Below are positions 1-8,700 of a DNA stretch of 64,000 bases, one piece after another. The stretch's first letter is position 1, and every line of letters starts with the position of its first letter. Position numbers and translations under genes: made by a program. Source of the DNA: Bacteroidetes bacterium 41-46 (GTDB lineage Bacteria; Bacteroidota; Bacteroidia; Bacteroidales; UBA932); NCBI GenBank assembly GCA_001897515.1, contig MKTA01000030.1:118392-182391 (forward strand). The letters are read 5' to 3'. Below the pieces are notes generated by a model that was not told where the DNA came from, did no database searches, and worked only from the letters and a program-made list of their open reading frames with translations.

Positions 1-1
1 T

Positions 2-403
2 CTGCAATTAGCGGATATGAGCACCGGGGAGAAGAACCGGAACAGAGAGCAGGAGGTTGCTCAAGCCTCAAGGAGGTGTAAAATAATAGCCAAAGAGCTG
101 AATGTTCCTGTTGTACTACTTAGCCAGCTCTCACGCAGTGTTGAGGATAGTAAGAACAAAATTCCTCAATTATCTCATTTGAGAGAATCGGGGGCAATAG
201 AGCAAGATGCTGACATAGTGGCTTTTCTATATAGAGCAGCCTATTATGGAGTTGATTCAATTGAAACATATGACAATGGTACTATTTCCTCTGCGGGCAT
301 TGGTGAGTTAATAATTGGTAAGAACAGAGACGGATCAGTAGGCGCAGTCCTCTTTCAACATAATCCGAGCATGACAATAATTTCAGACTATCACTCCCAA
401 TGA
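2..403 (+). CDS. DnaB-like replicative helicase, C-terminal fragment (cut by window edge)
   Basis: The reading frame is open from base 2, before the first ATG at 17, so the gene begins upstream of the window. The visible 134 residues match the C-terminal RecA-like ATPase core of DnaB: a VVLLSQLSR strand and sensor motif, then LRESGAIEQDADIVAFLYR, then the GELIIGKNRDGSVG stretch near the end. DnaB is the ring-shaped 5'-3' helicase that unwinds DNA at replication forks. The sequence is more divergent than a chromosomal Bacteroidetes DnaB (AFLYRAAYYG where chromosomal copies typically have an IHRPEYY-like run). With the small unknown genes downstream, this suggests a phage or element copy. The C-terminus is natural, ending in a TGA at 401-403. 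Confidence 0.85.
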   Translation: MQLADMSTGEKNRNREQEVAQASRRCKIIAKELNVPVVLLSQLSRSVEDSKNKIPQLSHLRESGAIEQDADIVAFLYRAAYYGVDSIETYDNGTISSAGIGELIIGKNRDGSVGAVLFQHNPSMTIISDYHSQ

Positions 404-444
404 AAATCATAAACAATAAACGCTCCTCAGCTATGGGAGAATTT

Positions 445-639
445 CGCGCCCGTACGCTAAGGCTCCTTTCTCCAGAAAACAAATTAATGCACCCCCTTTT
501 TTATGGTTCACATAATTCGGGTTGCCTCCCCTATTTCCAGCCCTTTTTTTATGCACTAGATAATTTAGGTAATCGCTCAACACTTCACGCCCGCGCGTTG
601 AGGCTTCACTTATTTCTCATGCGCACGCGCTAAGGCTTC
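445..639 (+). repeat. three degenerate 22-base GC-rich repeats in a non-coding gap
   Basis: The gap between the DnaB fragment and the gene at 684 holds three related 22-base units at 445-466, 586-607 and 618-639. They share the pattern C-R-Y-GC-S-C-R-Y-R-CG-Y-T-R-AGGCT-Y-C, for example CATGCGCACGCGCTAAGGCT at the start of the third unit. They are much richer in G+C than their surroundings. A 77-codon frame runs across the first two units (400-633), but its composition does not look like protein. The role is unknown; protein-binding sites (iterons) or remnants of a palindromic element are possible. Confidence 0.6.
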
Positions 640-683
640 AGAAATCTTTTTAAAACCACTTTACACTATTAAATATCAACACT

Positions 684-893
684 ATGGGATTAGATGGAAT
701 AATTAAAACCAATGTTACCTGCAAAGTAATTGAGACAAACCATAACGAAGATGGTCCGGTTCGCAGAATCAAAGTAGAGGTCAGAACCGATGCTTTGCGC
801 TGTTTTCAGGGGGCATACGCCCTATTAACCCCTGAGGAGGCAGAAAGACTCATCAGAGAGCTAGATTCTCAAATAGACCGCTTAAAGGAATGA
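684..893 (+). CDS. small hypothetical protein (69 aa)
   Basis: I do not recognise this protein. It starts MGLDGIIKTNVTCKVIE and looks like a compact soluble domain: beta-rich residues 1-45, then a charged C-terminal helix (TPEEAERLIRELDSQIDRLKE region). There is no signal peptide or membrane segment. The ATG at 684 follows an A+T-rich stretch, and the frame is clean to the TGA at 891-893. It lies 280 bases after the DnaB-like fragment and 160 bases before the next gene, on the same strand. It is probably a small accessory gene of the same element. Confidence 0.6.
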   Translation: MGLDGIIKTNVTCKVIETNHNEDGPVRRIKVEVRTDALRCFQGAYALLTPEEAERLIRELDSQIDRLKE

Positions 894-1055
894 ATCTATC
901 AAGCCTCGCGTTAAAACCTCGTAACTCATTAAATAAATCGCCACAACAAGGGTTTTTTGAGTGGATTTTAAAGGATAAGCGCAAAGGCAATGAGTAAGAG
1001 CAAAAAATAAATAATGTCTTAAATCGCCCATTTTTGGCGTTTAAATCTATTTTAT

Positions 1056-1739
1056 ATGTTTAAGCAATTGAAAATAAAAAGTAGTGGATCAGCTCCAATG
1101 GGAGACAAATCAAAAATTGCGATTAGAATAAACAGTCAAAATGTTAGTATAATTCCATTTGAGCGCGCCGGAGAAGTAATTCAATGGCCGAAGTCTGGCA
1201 GAGTAGACTCCGCCCCTGGTTCAAAGGACCTGTACGGAGTGCTTTTAGAGCAGGACATTCTTTTTATTGAACGGGCAGCGTTTTACCTCCCGTATCCTAC
1301 TCTATGCATCCTTGAGGTGAGCGAAAACGACATTACACAAGAGCATTTCAATAAGTATGCACTATTTGACGAGGTGGCTTTTACCTCTTGCAATGTGCTA
1401 TTCAACGGAGGTATTATTGATTTTCTGCATGCGATTAAAGATTATTGCACACCGGAACAAAATCAAATATTTCAAAGTTCTCTTGCATACAAGGCAGAAG
1501 AAATTACTCGCAGCATGGTCAATGATGTGTCCAGGCGCGATTACCTAAATCAAATTATTGAAAGGAATAAAATCCTCAAGGAATGCTCTTTAAGAGGGGA
1601 AGATAATTATTCTCTGTTTTTTCAGCAACTATCTCAAGTTAGGTGCGTGGAGCCCGAATCACTAATGACGCCCTTGCGTGAAAAACGACATTTGTATTAC
1701 CTGATAAACAGAATGAGCCGAGGAGGGCAAAATATTTAA
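1056..1739 (+). CDS. hypothetical protein (227 aa)
   Basis: I do not recognise this protein. It is soluble, with no signal peptide or membrane helix. The first half is beta-rich with hydrophobic runs (SIIPFERAGEVIQW, LFIERAAFYLPYPTLCILEV). The second half is mainly helical and charged, ending in a basic segment (TPLREKRHLYYLINRMSRGG). The segment upstream (1023-1055) has a weak inverted repeat, CGCC-N7-GGCG. The next gene starts 67 bases downstream on the same strand, so the two may be cotranscribed. Gene content points to an accessory region. Confidence 0.6.
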   Translation: MFKQLKIKSSGSAPMGDKSKIAIRINSQNVSIIPFERAGEVIQWPKSGRVDSAPGSKDLYGVLLEQDILFIERAAFYLPYPTLCILEVSENDITQEHFNKYALFDEVAFTSCNVLFNGGIIDFLHAIKDYCTPEQNQIFQSSLAYKAEEITRSMVNDVSRRDYLNQIIERNKILKECSLRGEDNYSLFFQQLSQVRCVEPESLMTPLREKRHLYYLINRMSRGGQNI

Positions 1740-1805
1740 AGTAGTTTATCACTAGAACTATTCGGAGGGGAATGAATAATCAAAATATAATTCAATTTAT
1801 TTATT

Positions 1806-2438
1806 ATGACATTAGAAGAATTTAATAGTTACATCCTTAACCATTCAAAATTTGTTGAACTAAAGAACGAGGCTGCTGTGCCTATAATGAATATAGAGTG
1901 GGAAGAAGATATTTCTAATATTGAGGCGTACTACGAAAGAATTATTTGTAAGCAAAATCTTGGCGTTATACTTGAAGATAATATTGCAAGCTCATTGAAT
2001 AGGACTTTTTTAAAAAGGATTGATACAATTGAGATCCCAGGGAGTTTTACACCTCAGCTTTTTATTGAGTCGGATATTGAGCGAATGACCACATTAATAA
2101 GATTCTCAAGTAGTGGCAATAAGGTTGCACCCCCGCTCTGTCATTGTAGGTACAAAATGAAAGATGGGGCAATTGAACAACTCCCCCTTGAAATTGGCGA
2201 TGGGATTCATAGAGTGCGATTGGCAAAGCATCTTAATCTGTCAGAAATTTTTATTTTTGTAGTTGAGCGGCCGTATGAGCTTACATTCTCTCACTCTCTA
2301 TGGAGCTTAGGGAGTGATGGCAAGGAAATATTCATTAAAGAACGAGATGGCGTGAAAGAATTCCGGTTACCATTGGAAGCATACGAGGGCAAACTGATTA
2401 GTTCTGGAGATTATTGCTTTTTGCCTAGAGAATTTTAA
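1806..2438 (+). CDS. hypothetical protein with a ParB/sulfiredoxin-like motif (210 aa)
   Basis: No firm family call. Residues 130-160 read PLEIGDGIHRVRLAKHLNL followed by a hydrophobic strand (EIFIFVVE). This resembles the D-G-x-H-R core of ParB/sulfiredoxin-fold domains, where the dGrHR segment binds nucleotide. The rest of the protein does not give me a match, so this is a weak structural hint and not a functional assignment. There is no signal peptide. An intrinsic terminator follows at 2600-2623, which suggests that the 1056-2438 pair ends a transcript here. Confidence 0.6.
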   Translation: MTLEEFNSYILNHSKFVELKNEAAVPIMNIEWEEDISNIEAYYERIICKQNLGVILEDNIASSLNRTFLKRIDTIEIPGSFTPQLFIESDIERMTTLIRFSSSGNKVAPPLCHCRYKMKDGAIEQLPLEIGDGIHRVRLAKHLNLSEIFIFVVERPYELTFSHSLWSLGSDGKEIFIKERDGVKEFRLPLEAYEGKLISSGDYCFLPREF

Positions 2439-2595
2439 CCGTCAAATAACAATCTAAAAAATTCACTCTACCACTTAAAAACACAATTAGCCTCATAAGA
2501 CCAGGCCTTGATTATGAATTTCTACCAATGACTGATTCTTATTAGTAAGTAATCTGTTGTGCAGTTGTTTGCACCTATCTTGAGTAAATATCAAT

Positions 2596-2623
2596 TAAAG
2601 GGGGTTAATCCCCCCTTTTTTTT
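2596..2623 (+). terminator. intrinsic terminator
   Basis: GGGGG at 2600-2604 pairs with CCCCC at 2610-2615 across a short TTAAT loop and is followed directly by eight T. It closes the transcript of the 1806-2438 gene. It lies in a gap of about 330 bases (2439-2771) that otherwise holds only the operator-like repeats at 2657-2720. Confidence 0.8.
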
Positions 2624-2656
2624 GCCTGATTTGTTTTCATATTGAAAACATATTGC

Positions 2657-2720
2657 ATTGATTTACTGACAAATATACGAATAAAGTATTTAAAATAAAA
2701 TAGCATTTGCTATTGATTTA
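2657..2720. promoter_or_regulatory. palindrome and direct repeats upstream of the 2772 gene
   Basis: AATAGCATTTGCTATT at 2699-2714 is a perfect 7-base inverted repeat with a 2-base centre. ATTGATTTA occurs at 2657-2665 and again at 2712-2720, the second copy overlapping the palindrome. The site ends about 50 bases before the start codon at 2772, a typical place for an operator. No matching regulator can be named. Confidence 0.35.
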
Positions 2721-2771
2721 AGAATTTTTATGCATTTGCTTTGCTTCATCAAACTCTTAAAAAATATTATT

Positions 2772-3158
2772 ATGAAAGAAGAAAAACAAATCGTTAGTGA
2801 TGAGGACTTGAAATTATTGGAATTGTTCTCTCTATTAGGTAAAAGAGCAGAGCAGAAATCACCTGCAATAGCAGCTTGTTTTGGGAATAATGATGCTCAG
2901 GGCTCTCTTTACGCAATAAGGCTCGCACTTGATAGCCTTGTGCAATTAGGGTGTGATTTTAATGAAGATGATTTTGTTGAAATGGCAAAAACACTTCAAC
3001 AGAGTAATTTAGATGGTGCTGAAACCATTCTCAGGGTTTTGTACTCAGCAACAAGGTATTTAAATGAGCTTGAAGCATATCGCAATGTAGTTAGTGACCT
3101 TTTGGACCTAGAGTACAAAGCAAGGCGCAATAAGGCCCCTCAATCAAGCAATAACTAA
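2772..3158 (+). CDS. hypothetical helical protein (128 aa)
   Basis: I do not recognise this protein. The frame is open from an ATG at 2730, but I prefer the ATG at 2772. It gives a soluble, charged N-terminus (MKEEKQIVSDEDLKLLELFS), whereas the extra 14 residues upstream (MHLLCFIKLLKNII) look like translated leader. The product appears to be all-helical, with an acidic first half and a basic C-terminal tail (YKARRNKAPQSSNN). The gene at 3178 follows after 19 bases, so the two probably form an operon. An operator-like palindrome lies upstream at 2699-2714. Confidence 0.6.
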   Translation: MKEEKQIVSDEDLKLLELFSLLGKRAEQKSPAIAACFGNNDAQGSLYAIRLALDSLVQLGCDFNEDDFVEMAKTLQQSNLDGAETILRVLYSATRYLNELEAYRNVVSDLLDLEYKARRNKAPQSSNN

Positions 3159-3177
3159 CCGGCTCGCAACAAGTATT

Positions 3178-3486
3178 ATGAAAACAAATGTAAGTGATGA
3201 TTTTTTAATAAGCCAGGCACTACTAGCTATGAGTGAACTCGCAACATTTCATAAGTGCACAGGCTCGCAATCTATGATTAACTTGATTAGGCAATCAGTT
3301 AAGAAAGATTCTATTCTATATGAATTTAAAGGCGAAGAGCTAGAGCGGTTCATTGATGAGATAAGCCGAATCAATCTTTTTGCTAATAAGTTTGAGAATA
3401 GGCTTACCGACCTGGGGCTAGAGTTCCGAAAAAAGGCCATACAGATAGAAGAGAGCCCCAAAAAGGGGATTATCAAGGCTGAATGA
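3178..3486 (+). CDS. hypothetical helical protein (102 aa)
   Basis: I do not recognise this protein. It is helical and soluble, with a lysine- and glutamate-rich C-terminus (KKAIQIEESPKKGIIKAE). It lies 19 bases after the 2772-3158 gene on the same strand and is followed by a terminator-like hairpin at 3533-3559. The two proteins are of similar size and character, so they may work as a pair, but nothing in the sequence shows what they do. Confidence 0.6.
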   Translation: MKTNVSDDFLISQALLAMSELATFHKCTGSQSMINLIRQSVKKDSILYEFKGEELERFIDEISRINLFANKFENRLTDLGLEFRKKAIQIEESPKKGIIKAE

Positions 3487-3532
3487 TATAGACACACCCC
3501 AGTAAAATTGATTGGTTAAAACCAAAGAAATA

Positions 3533-3559
3533 GCACCTCCGCTCGGGGGTGTTATTTTT
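3533..3559 (+). terminator. intrinsic terminator
   Basis: CACCTCC and GGGGGTG form a stem around a GCTC loop, with one G-T pair, followed by TTATTTTTT. It lies about 45 bases after the stop codon of the 3178-3486 gene. Confidence 0.7.
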
Positions 3560-3695
3560 TACCCCTACAATAAGATTGAATAGAAATCTAGCCCATCCAT
3601 CCACATACCCGGATGCAAAATTTACATTTTTCTGTATTTTCCTCTTGCAAATGATTATTAAAAGATTAAATTTGAGGCATCTAAAACAAAGTATT

Positions 3696-4076
3696 ATGAA
3701 AGTTCTAACTCTATCAATCAAACAACAATGGTTTGACGAAATCAGGGCAGGCAAGAAAACGATAGAAACTAGGGAAATCAAGCCCACAACTGCAAGTAAA
3801 TACATTGAGTATTCCTATAATGGCGAGCGAATCAAAGAGTCTCAGATTACCGATGATATGGAGGGTGTTGAAGCTATTCCAATCAAATACGATGCTATCA
3901 AGTTCCTCACAGGTGCGTACGAGGGCACAAGGCCAAGTATGATAGTTGAGGTAACAGGCGAAGAGGTTTACATTCTTACAGACGAAGAGACAGGCGAAGA
4001 TCTCGTTTACGAAAATAACGGGGTTGAGTATGTCGCTGCCGAGATAGTCTATTCTTTGGGAAAAATCATTGAATAA
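3696..4076 (+). CDS. ASCH-domain protein (126 aa)
   Basis: The N-terminal pattern MKVLTLSIKQQWFDEIRAGK followed by KTIETREIKP is the usual start of ASCH-domain proteins carried by Bacteroidetes phages and mobile elements. ASCH domains have a PUA-like beta-barrel and are thought to bind RNA or modified nucleotides; the exact role here is unknown. The frame is open from 3549, but the first 49 codons run through the region after the terminator at 3533-3559 and look like leader. The ATG at 3696 gives the family's normal start. It is the last gene of the accessory block before the tRNA-Val gene. Confidence 0.75.
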   Translation: MKVLTLSIKQQWFDEIRAGKKTIETREIKPTTASKYIEYSYNGERIKESQITDDMEGVEAIPIKYDAIKFLTGAYEGTRPSMIVEVTGEEVYILTDEETGEDLVYENNGVEYVAAEIVYSLGKIIE

Positions 4077-4151
4077 TAATTTCAAAACCTCCCCTATCGC
4101 TGAGGAGCATTTTTGCAGAAATGATGTTTTTTTGTGTGAATTGTGTGTTCC

Positions 4152-4190
4152 AAAAGAAAAAGCACCTATCTGTATTTACTAGATAAGTGC
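4152..4190 (-). terminator. intrinsic terminator of tRNA-Val
   Basis: On the minus strand GCACTTATCT pairs with AGATAGGTGC (one mismatch) and is followed by a T-rich run (TTTTTCTTTTG). It lies 16 bases past the 3' end of the tRNA-Val gene. Confidence 0.65.
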
Positions 4191-4205
4191 CTGATTCTCA
4201 CTTTG

Positions 4206-4280
4206 TGGGAGCAGAGGGAGTCGAACCCCCGACCCTCTGCTTGTAAGGCAGATGCTCTAAACCAACTGAGCTATGCTCCC
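4206..4280 (-). tRNA. tRNA-Val (anticodon TAC)
   Basis: On the minus strand the acceptor GGGAGCA pairs with TGCTCCC and the discriminator base is A. The anticodon stem TCTGC/GCAGA closes the loop CTTACAA, giving anticodon TAC. The T-arm has the usual GTTCGAC-type loop. The CCA end is not encoded. A promoter of Bacteroidetes type lies upstream at 4313-4342 and a terminator downstream. This gene marks the border between the accessory block and the core genome. Confidence 0.95.
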
Positions 4281-4312
4281 TTTTGCAGCCCCATTCTTTT
4301 CGTTTGGGAGTG

Positions 4313-4342
4313 CAAAGATATACCCATTTTTTTATTTTGCAA
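4313..4342 (-). promoter_or_regulatory. promoter of tRNA-Val
   Basis: On the minus strand TATCTTTG (4320-4313) matches the Bacteroidetes -7 box TAnnTTTG. A TTG (4342-4340) lies 22 bases upstream, as expected for the -33 box. The -33 box overlaps the last codons of folC. Confidence 0.65.
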
Positions 4343-5633
4343 AAAATTCAGAATTATTTTCTAAAAAAATTATTGCATCAGCTACAATAAAAGTAGAACC
4401 TCCTATAAACAGCAGATCTCCATCTTTCATCAACGCCTTTGCCTTGTTTAATGCCGACTCTACATTTGGATGAGCTTCTCCCTGGAATCCAATTAGTTTG
4501 CATCTTTCAGCCAGTTTCACAGAGTCAAGAGCCCTTTCAGTAGAGGCTTGTGCAAATAGATAGTAAGCATAGGAGGGCATATATCCGAATATTTTTTCAA
4601 GATCCTTCTCTGCAACAAAACCTAATACTATAAAGAGTCTGTTAAATTTTTGCTTCCTTAGTTGTGAAAAAACTATTCTCAAACCATTTGCATTATGGCC
4701 TGTATCACAAACCACCTGAGGATCCCTGGATATCCACTCCCATCTTCCTCTCAGACCAGTGTTCTTTGCAGCGTTTCTAATCCCCTCTTGAATGCTTTTA
4801 TCACTCCATCCATGAGCACATTTTGAGATAAATCGGCTGTTCCTTCCCAAAATATTCAATGCCGTAAGAACTGTTCGCAAATTGTGTATCTGATAATCTC
4901 CTTTAAGGTCCATATCATAGTCGGCCGGCATAACATCTTTGAATCTTGACTCCTGTGCGTAATGTATTGGGGAGCCTCTCTCAACAGAAATCTTATCAAA
5001 TACTGGTCTAGTATTATTTTGAACCTCACCTACAACAACCGGAACACCCGGTTTAATTATTCCTCCCTTCTCAAATGCAATCTCCGGAAGAGTATAGCCC
5101 AGATATTCACAGTGGTCAAGAGCAATATTTGTTATTATACTCAACTCCGGAGTGATAATATTTGTAGAGTCAAGTCTCCCTCCCAGCCCTGTCTCAATTA
5201 CAGCTATATCTACACCTTCTCTCCTGAAGTGGTCAAATGCCATTGCAGTAGTAATCTCAAAAAATGACACCCCTCTCTCCTCCATAAAAAATCTTCTCTC
5301 TGTAAGAAATTTATATACCTCTTCCCTTGATATCATCTTACCGTTTACTTTAATTCTCTCTCTGAAGTCAATAAGATGGGGAGAGGTGTATAATCCTGTT
5401 TTCAGACCAGCCGCCGCAAATACTGAAGCAATCATATGAGATACCGATCCCTTTCCGTTTGTGCCTGCAATATGTATTGTCATGAATCCTCTGTGTGGAT
5501 GACCTAGCAGAGAGTCAAAATCTTGCATTGACTCAAGTCCCGGTTTATAAGCCCTGTTGCCCACCTTTTGATATGAGGGGAATTTTTTAAATATTGCCTC
5601 AATCTCTCTATTATACTCTTCAATCTCTATCAT
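4332..5633 (-). CDS. folC: bifunctional folylpolyglutamate synthase / dihydrofolate synthase
   Basis: This 433-residue protein is a Mur-ligase-family enzyme. It adds L-glutamate to dihydropteroate (forming dihydrofolate) and extends the polyglutamate tail of folates, using ATP. The ATP loop HIAGTNGKGSV is at residues 54-64, and the SPHLIDFRERI segment of the folate site follows. GGRLDSTNII and a late GGSTFIVADA are also typical of FolC. The length is normal. It is a single gene on the minus strand, with purL divergent upstream and tRNA-Val downstream. The start at 5633 places the MTIHIAGTNGKGS block at its usual depth. Confidence 0.95.
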   Translation of the reverse strand: MIEIEEYNREIEAIFKKFPSYQKVGNRAYKPGLESMQDFDSLLGHPHRGFMTIHIAGTNGKGSVSHMIASVFAAAGLKTGLYTSPHLIDFRERIKVNGKMISREEVYKFLTERRFFMEERGVSFFEITTAMAFDHFRREGVDIAVIETGLGGRLDSTNIITPELSIITNIALDHCEYLGYTLPEIAFEKGGIIKPGVPVVVGEVQNNTRPVFDKISVERGSPIHYAQESRFKDVMPADYDMDLKGDYQIHNLRTVLTALNILGRNSRFISKCAHGWSDKSIQEGIRNAAKNTGLRGRWEWISRDPQVVCDTGHNANGLRIVFSQLRKQKFNRLFIVLGFVAEKDLEKIFGYMPSYAYYLFAQASTERALDSVKLAERCKLIGFQGEAHPNVESALNKAKALMKDGDLLFIGGSTFIVADAIIFLENNSEFFAK

Positions 5634-5735
5634 ACATATTATTATTCAAAATCCGTGCAAATGTGGTTATATTTTTTACACATTGGTTAAAAAGCAGTAA
5701 TTTTATGCCCTCAATACAATTTCATCTACATTCAA

Positions 5736-8700
5736 ATGATTCTTTTCTTTAGAACAAAACAGAACACTATAGTTGCTGCTGCAACAGAGAGAGAGCTGGC
5801 CGGTGCTGATCTAAATGCATTAAAATGGCTGCTTGACGATGCTGAGATAATTAACAATGAAAAGGCCGAGGGGTACTTTATTGGACCCAGAAGGGAGATG
5901 ATAACACCCTGGAGTACTACTGCAGTTGAGATTACTCAGAACATGAACATTCACGGTATAAAGCGTATGGAGGAGTTCTTCCCCGTCTCAGATAATGACG
6001 ATGTATCGTATGACAAAATGCTTCAAAGAAAATACTCTTGTCTTGATCAGGAGTTATTCACCATTGTACACGAACCTGAAAGGATTATTTCTGTAGATGA
6101 TATAGCTGCGTACAATGAAAAAGAGGGTCTCGCTTTAAGCAGTGAAGAGATAGAGTATCTTGATAATCTTTCAGCCAGGCTTGGACGATCTCTCACAGAC
6201 AGTGAAATATTTGGATTTTCACAGGTAAACTCAGAGCACTGCAGACACAAAATATTCAACGGCAGGTTCATCATCAACGGAGAAGAGAGAGAGTCCTCGC
6301 TATTCCAGTTAATTAAAAAGACATCTAAAGAGAATCCAAATAGAATAGTTTCGGCTTATAAAGACAACTGTGCATTCCTTGAGGGGCCAAAAGTTAAACT
6401 CTTCCACCCCTCCTCTCCGGACAGGCCGGACTTGTTCAGACTTAAGGAGGAGGAGACGGTAATCTCCCTTAAAGCCGAAACTCATAACTTCCCAACAACT
6501 GTAGAGCCGTTTAACGGAGCTGCAACAGGATCCGGAGGAGAGATTAGAGACAGAATGGCTGGTGGAAGAGGCTCCTTTCCAATTGCCGGAACAGCCGTTT
6601 ATATGACATCTTATCCCAGAATTGACTCAGATGGTAGAGATTGGGAGAAGAGTCATGAGAGGGAGTGGCTCTATCAGTCTCCAAAGGAGATACTTACTAA
6701 GGCATCTAATGGGGCAAGCGATTTTGGAAACAAATTTGGACAGGCCTTAATTTGCGGCAGCCTTCTGACATTTGAACATACTGAGGGGCTTAAGAGCTAC
6801 GGTTATGATAAAGTAATAATGCTGGCAGGAGGCATAGGGTATGCTAAAAAGTCATTAGCAATTAAGGATTTGCCTGCAAAGGGGGATAAAGTGGTTGTAA
6901 TGGGAGGAGACAATTACAGAATAGGGATGGGCGGGGGCGCGGTCTCTTCAGTTGCAACAGGTGAGTTTGATAACAGCATTGAGTTGAATGCCGTTCAGCG
7001 TTCAAATCCGGAAATGCAGAAAAGGGTTTACAATGCGATACGGGCTCTTGCTGAAAGTGAAAACAATCCTATAGTTTCGGTGCACGACCACGGGGCCGGA
7101 GGTCATCTTAATTCATTATCAGAGCTTGTGGAGGAGACCGGCGGAGACATATATATTAACAAGCTGCCTGTCGGTGACCCTACTCTATCAGCAAAGGAGA
7201 TAATCGGAAACGAGTCACAGGAGCGTATGGGTATGATAATGAAAGAAAATGATATTGCGCTTGCAGAGAGAGTTGCAGAGAGAGAGAGGGCTCCGATATA
7301 TATTGTAGGTGAAGCCACCGGAAAGCACAATTTCACATTTGTAAACACAGAAACTAACGAGAAGCCATTTGATTTGGAGGTTAAGGATCTATTGGGATCT
7401 ACTCCGAAAACAGTGATGGAAGATATTGAACTTAAGGAGAGATTTGACCCTCTTGAATATGATATTGAGGATATACAGTACTATACGGAGCAGGTTATGC
7501 AACTTGAGTCTGTTGCTTCAAAAGATTGGCTTACAAATAAGGTTGACAGATCTGTAAGCGGTCTTATTGCCCTCCAACAAACTGCAGGGGAGATCCAGCT
7601 CCCTTTAAATAATTTAGGTGTTGCTGCCATTGGTTTCGCTGACTTCAGAGGAGTCGCCACATCTATCGGCCATGCTCCTGCACCAGCAATTATTGATGCC
7701 GCCGCCGGCAGCAGACTGGCAATAGCAGAGGCTTTGACTAATATTCTATGGACACCTATTGAACAGGGAATAAGAGGGATATCTCTCTCGGCAAACTGGA
7801 TGTGGCCATGCAGGAATCCAGGCGAAGATGCAAGACTCTATAAGGCAGTAAAAGCGGCCAGTGACTTTTCAATAGAGTTAGGGATTAATATTCCTACTGG
7901 AAAAGATTCACTCTCAATGACCCAAAAATACCCTGACGGAGAGAGGGTCATATCTCCTGGAACTGTTATTATATCAGCGGTTGGTGAGTCTCAGGATATA
8001 AGAAATACTGTAAAACCTGTCTTCGCTCAGGATAACGACACCCTAATAGTTTACATTCCTTTCAACCAGCTTTCAGAGAGATGCTTTGAGCTGGGAGGAT
8101 CTGCATTTGCACAGGCAACCGGACAACTAGGCAGCTCCACACCAGATGTTTATGACACCGGGTACTTTGCAAAATGCTTTGAGACCCTTCAAGAGATGGT
8201 AGGCAAAAACATTTTAACTGCAGGGCACGATATCTCATCAGGTGGTACTATAACAACCCTTTTAGAGATGTCCTTTGCAAATACAAAAGGGGGATTTGAG
8301 ATAAACCTGAATGAACTTGGAGATAAAGATATGATCCGGGTCCTCTTCTCGGAGATGCCTGGAGTAATTGTTCAGATAAAGGCAAATCTATTTGAAAAGG
8401 CAGAAGAGATCTCAGACAAACACGGTGTTACAATTTACAATATTGGAAAATGGATTGAGGAGAGAGAGGGTCGGATTCAACTGTTTAAACAGAGAGAAAT
8501 AATTGATATTGACCATATGAGGTCACTTTGGATGAAGACTTCTTATCTGCATGATATCAGACAGACTGGAGAGAGTCTTGCATTAAAGAGATATGAGAAC
8601 TATAAAAATCAGCCTCTAAGTTTCAATTTTCCTAAAAATTTTACTGGAAACTCTAATAAAGAGTTAATTGACTCTGAGAATAGTAATGGACCATTGGCTG

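Larger units (their letters stand above)
1..4150. mobile_element. probable end of an integrated element next to tRNA-Val
   Basis: This stretch holds a phage-like DnaB fragment and six small genes, most of them unrecognised, all on the plus strand. The dense core genome starts right after the tRNA-Val gene at 4206-4280. The 3' end of that tRNA faces the block, which is the usual arrangement when an element integrates into a tRNA gene. No integrase, relaxase or capsid gene is visible here, and the far end lies outside the window. The call as an element is therefore inference from gene content and position. Confidence 0.45.

Noticed and set aside
400..633. A 77-codon frame after the DnaB fragment
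   Set aside because: It runs through the GC-rich repeats, has no protein-like composition and overlaps the DnaB stop by a few bases. I treat the region as non-coding.
3549..3695. Longer start for the ASCH gene
   Set aside because: The added 49 residues come from the region after a terminator and do not match the family. MKVLTLSIKQ at 3696 is the usual start.
4143..4364. A 73-codon frame on the plus strand across the tRNA-Val gene
   Set aside because: It is antisense to the tRNA, and its RESNPRPSACKADALNQLSYAP-like content is a well-known false protein made from tRNA sequence.
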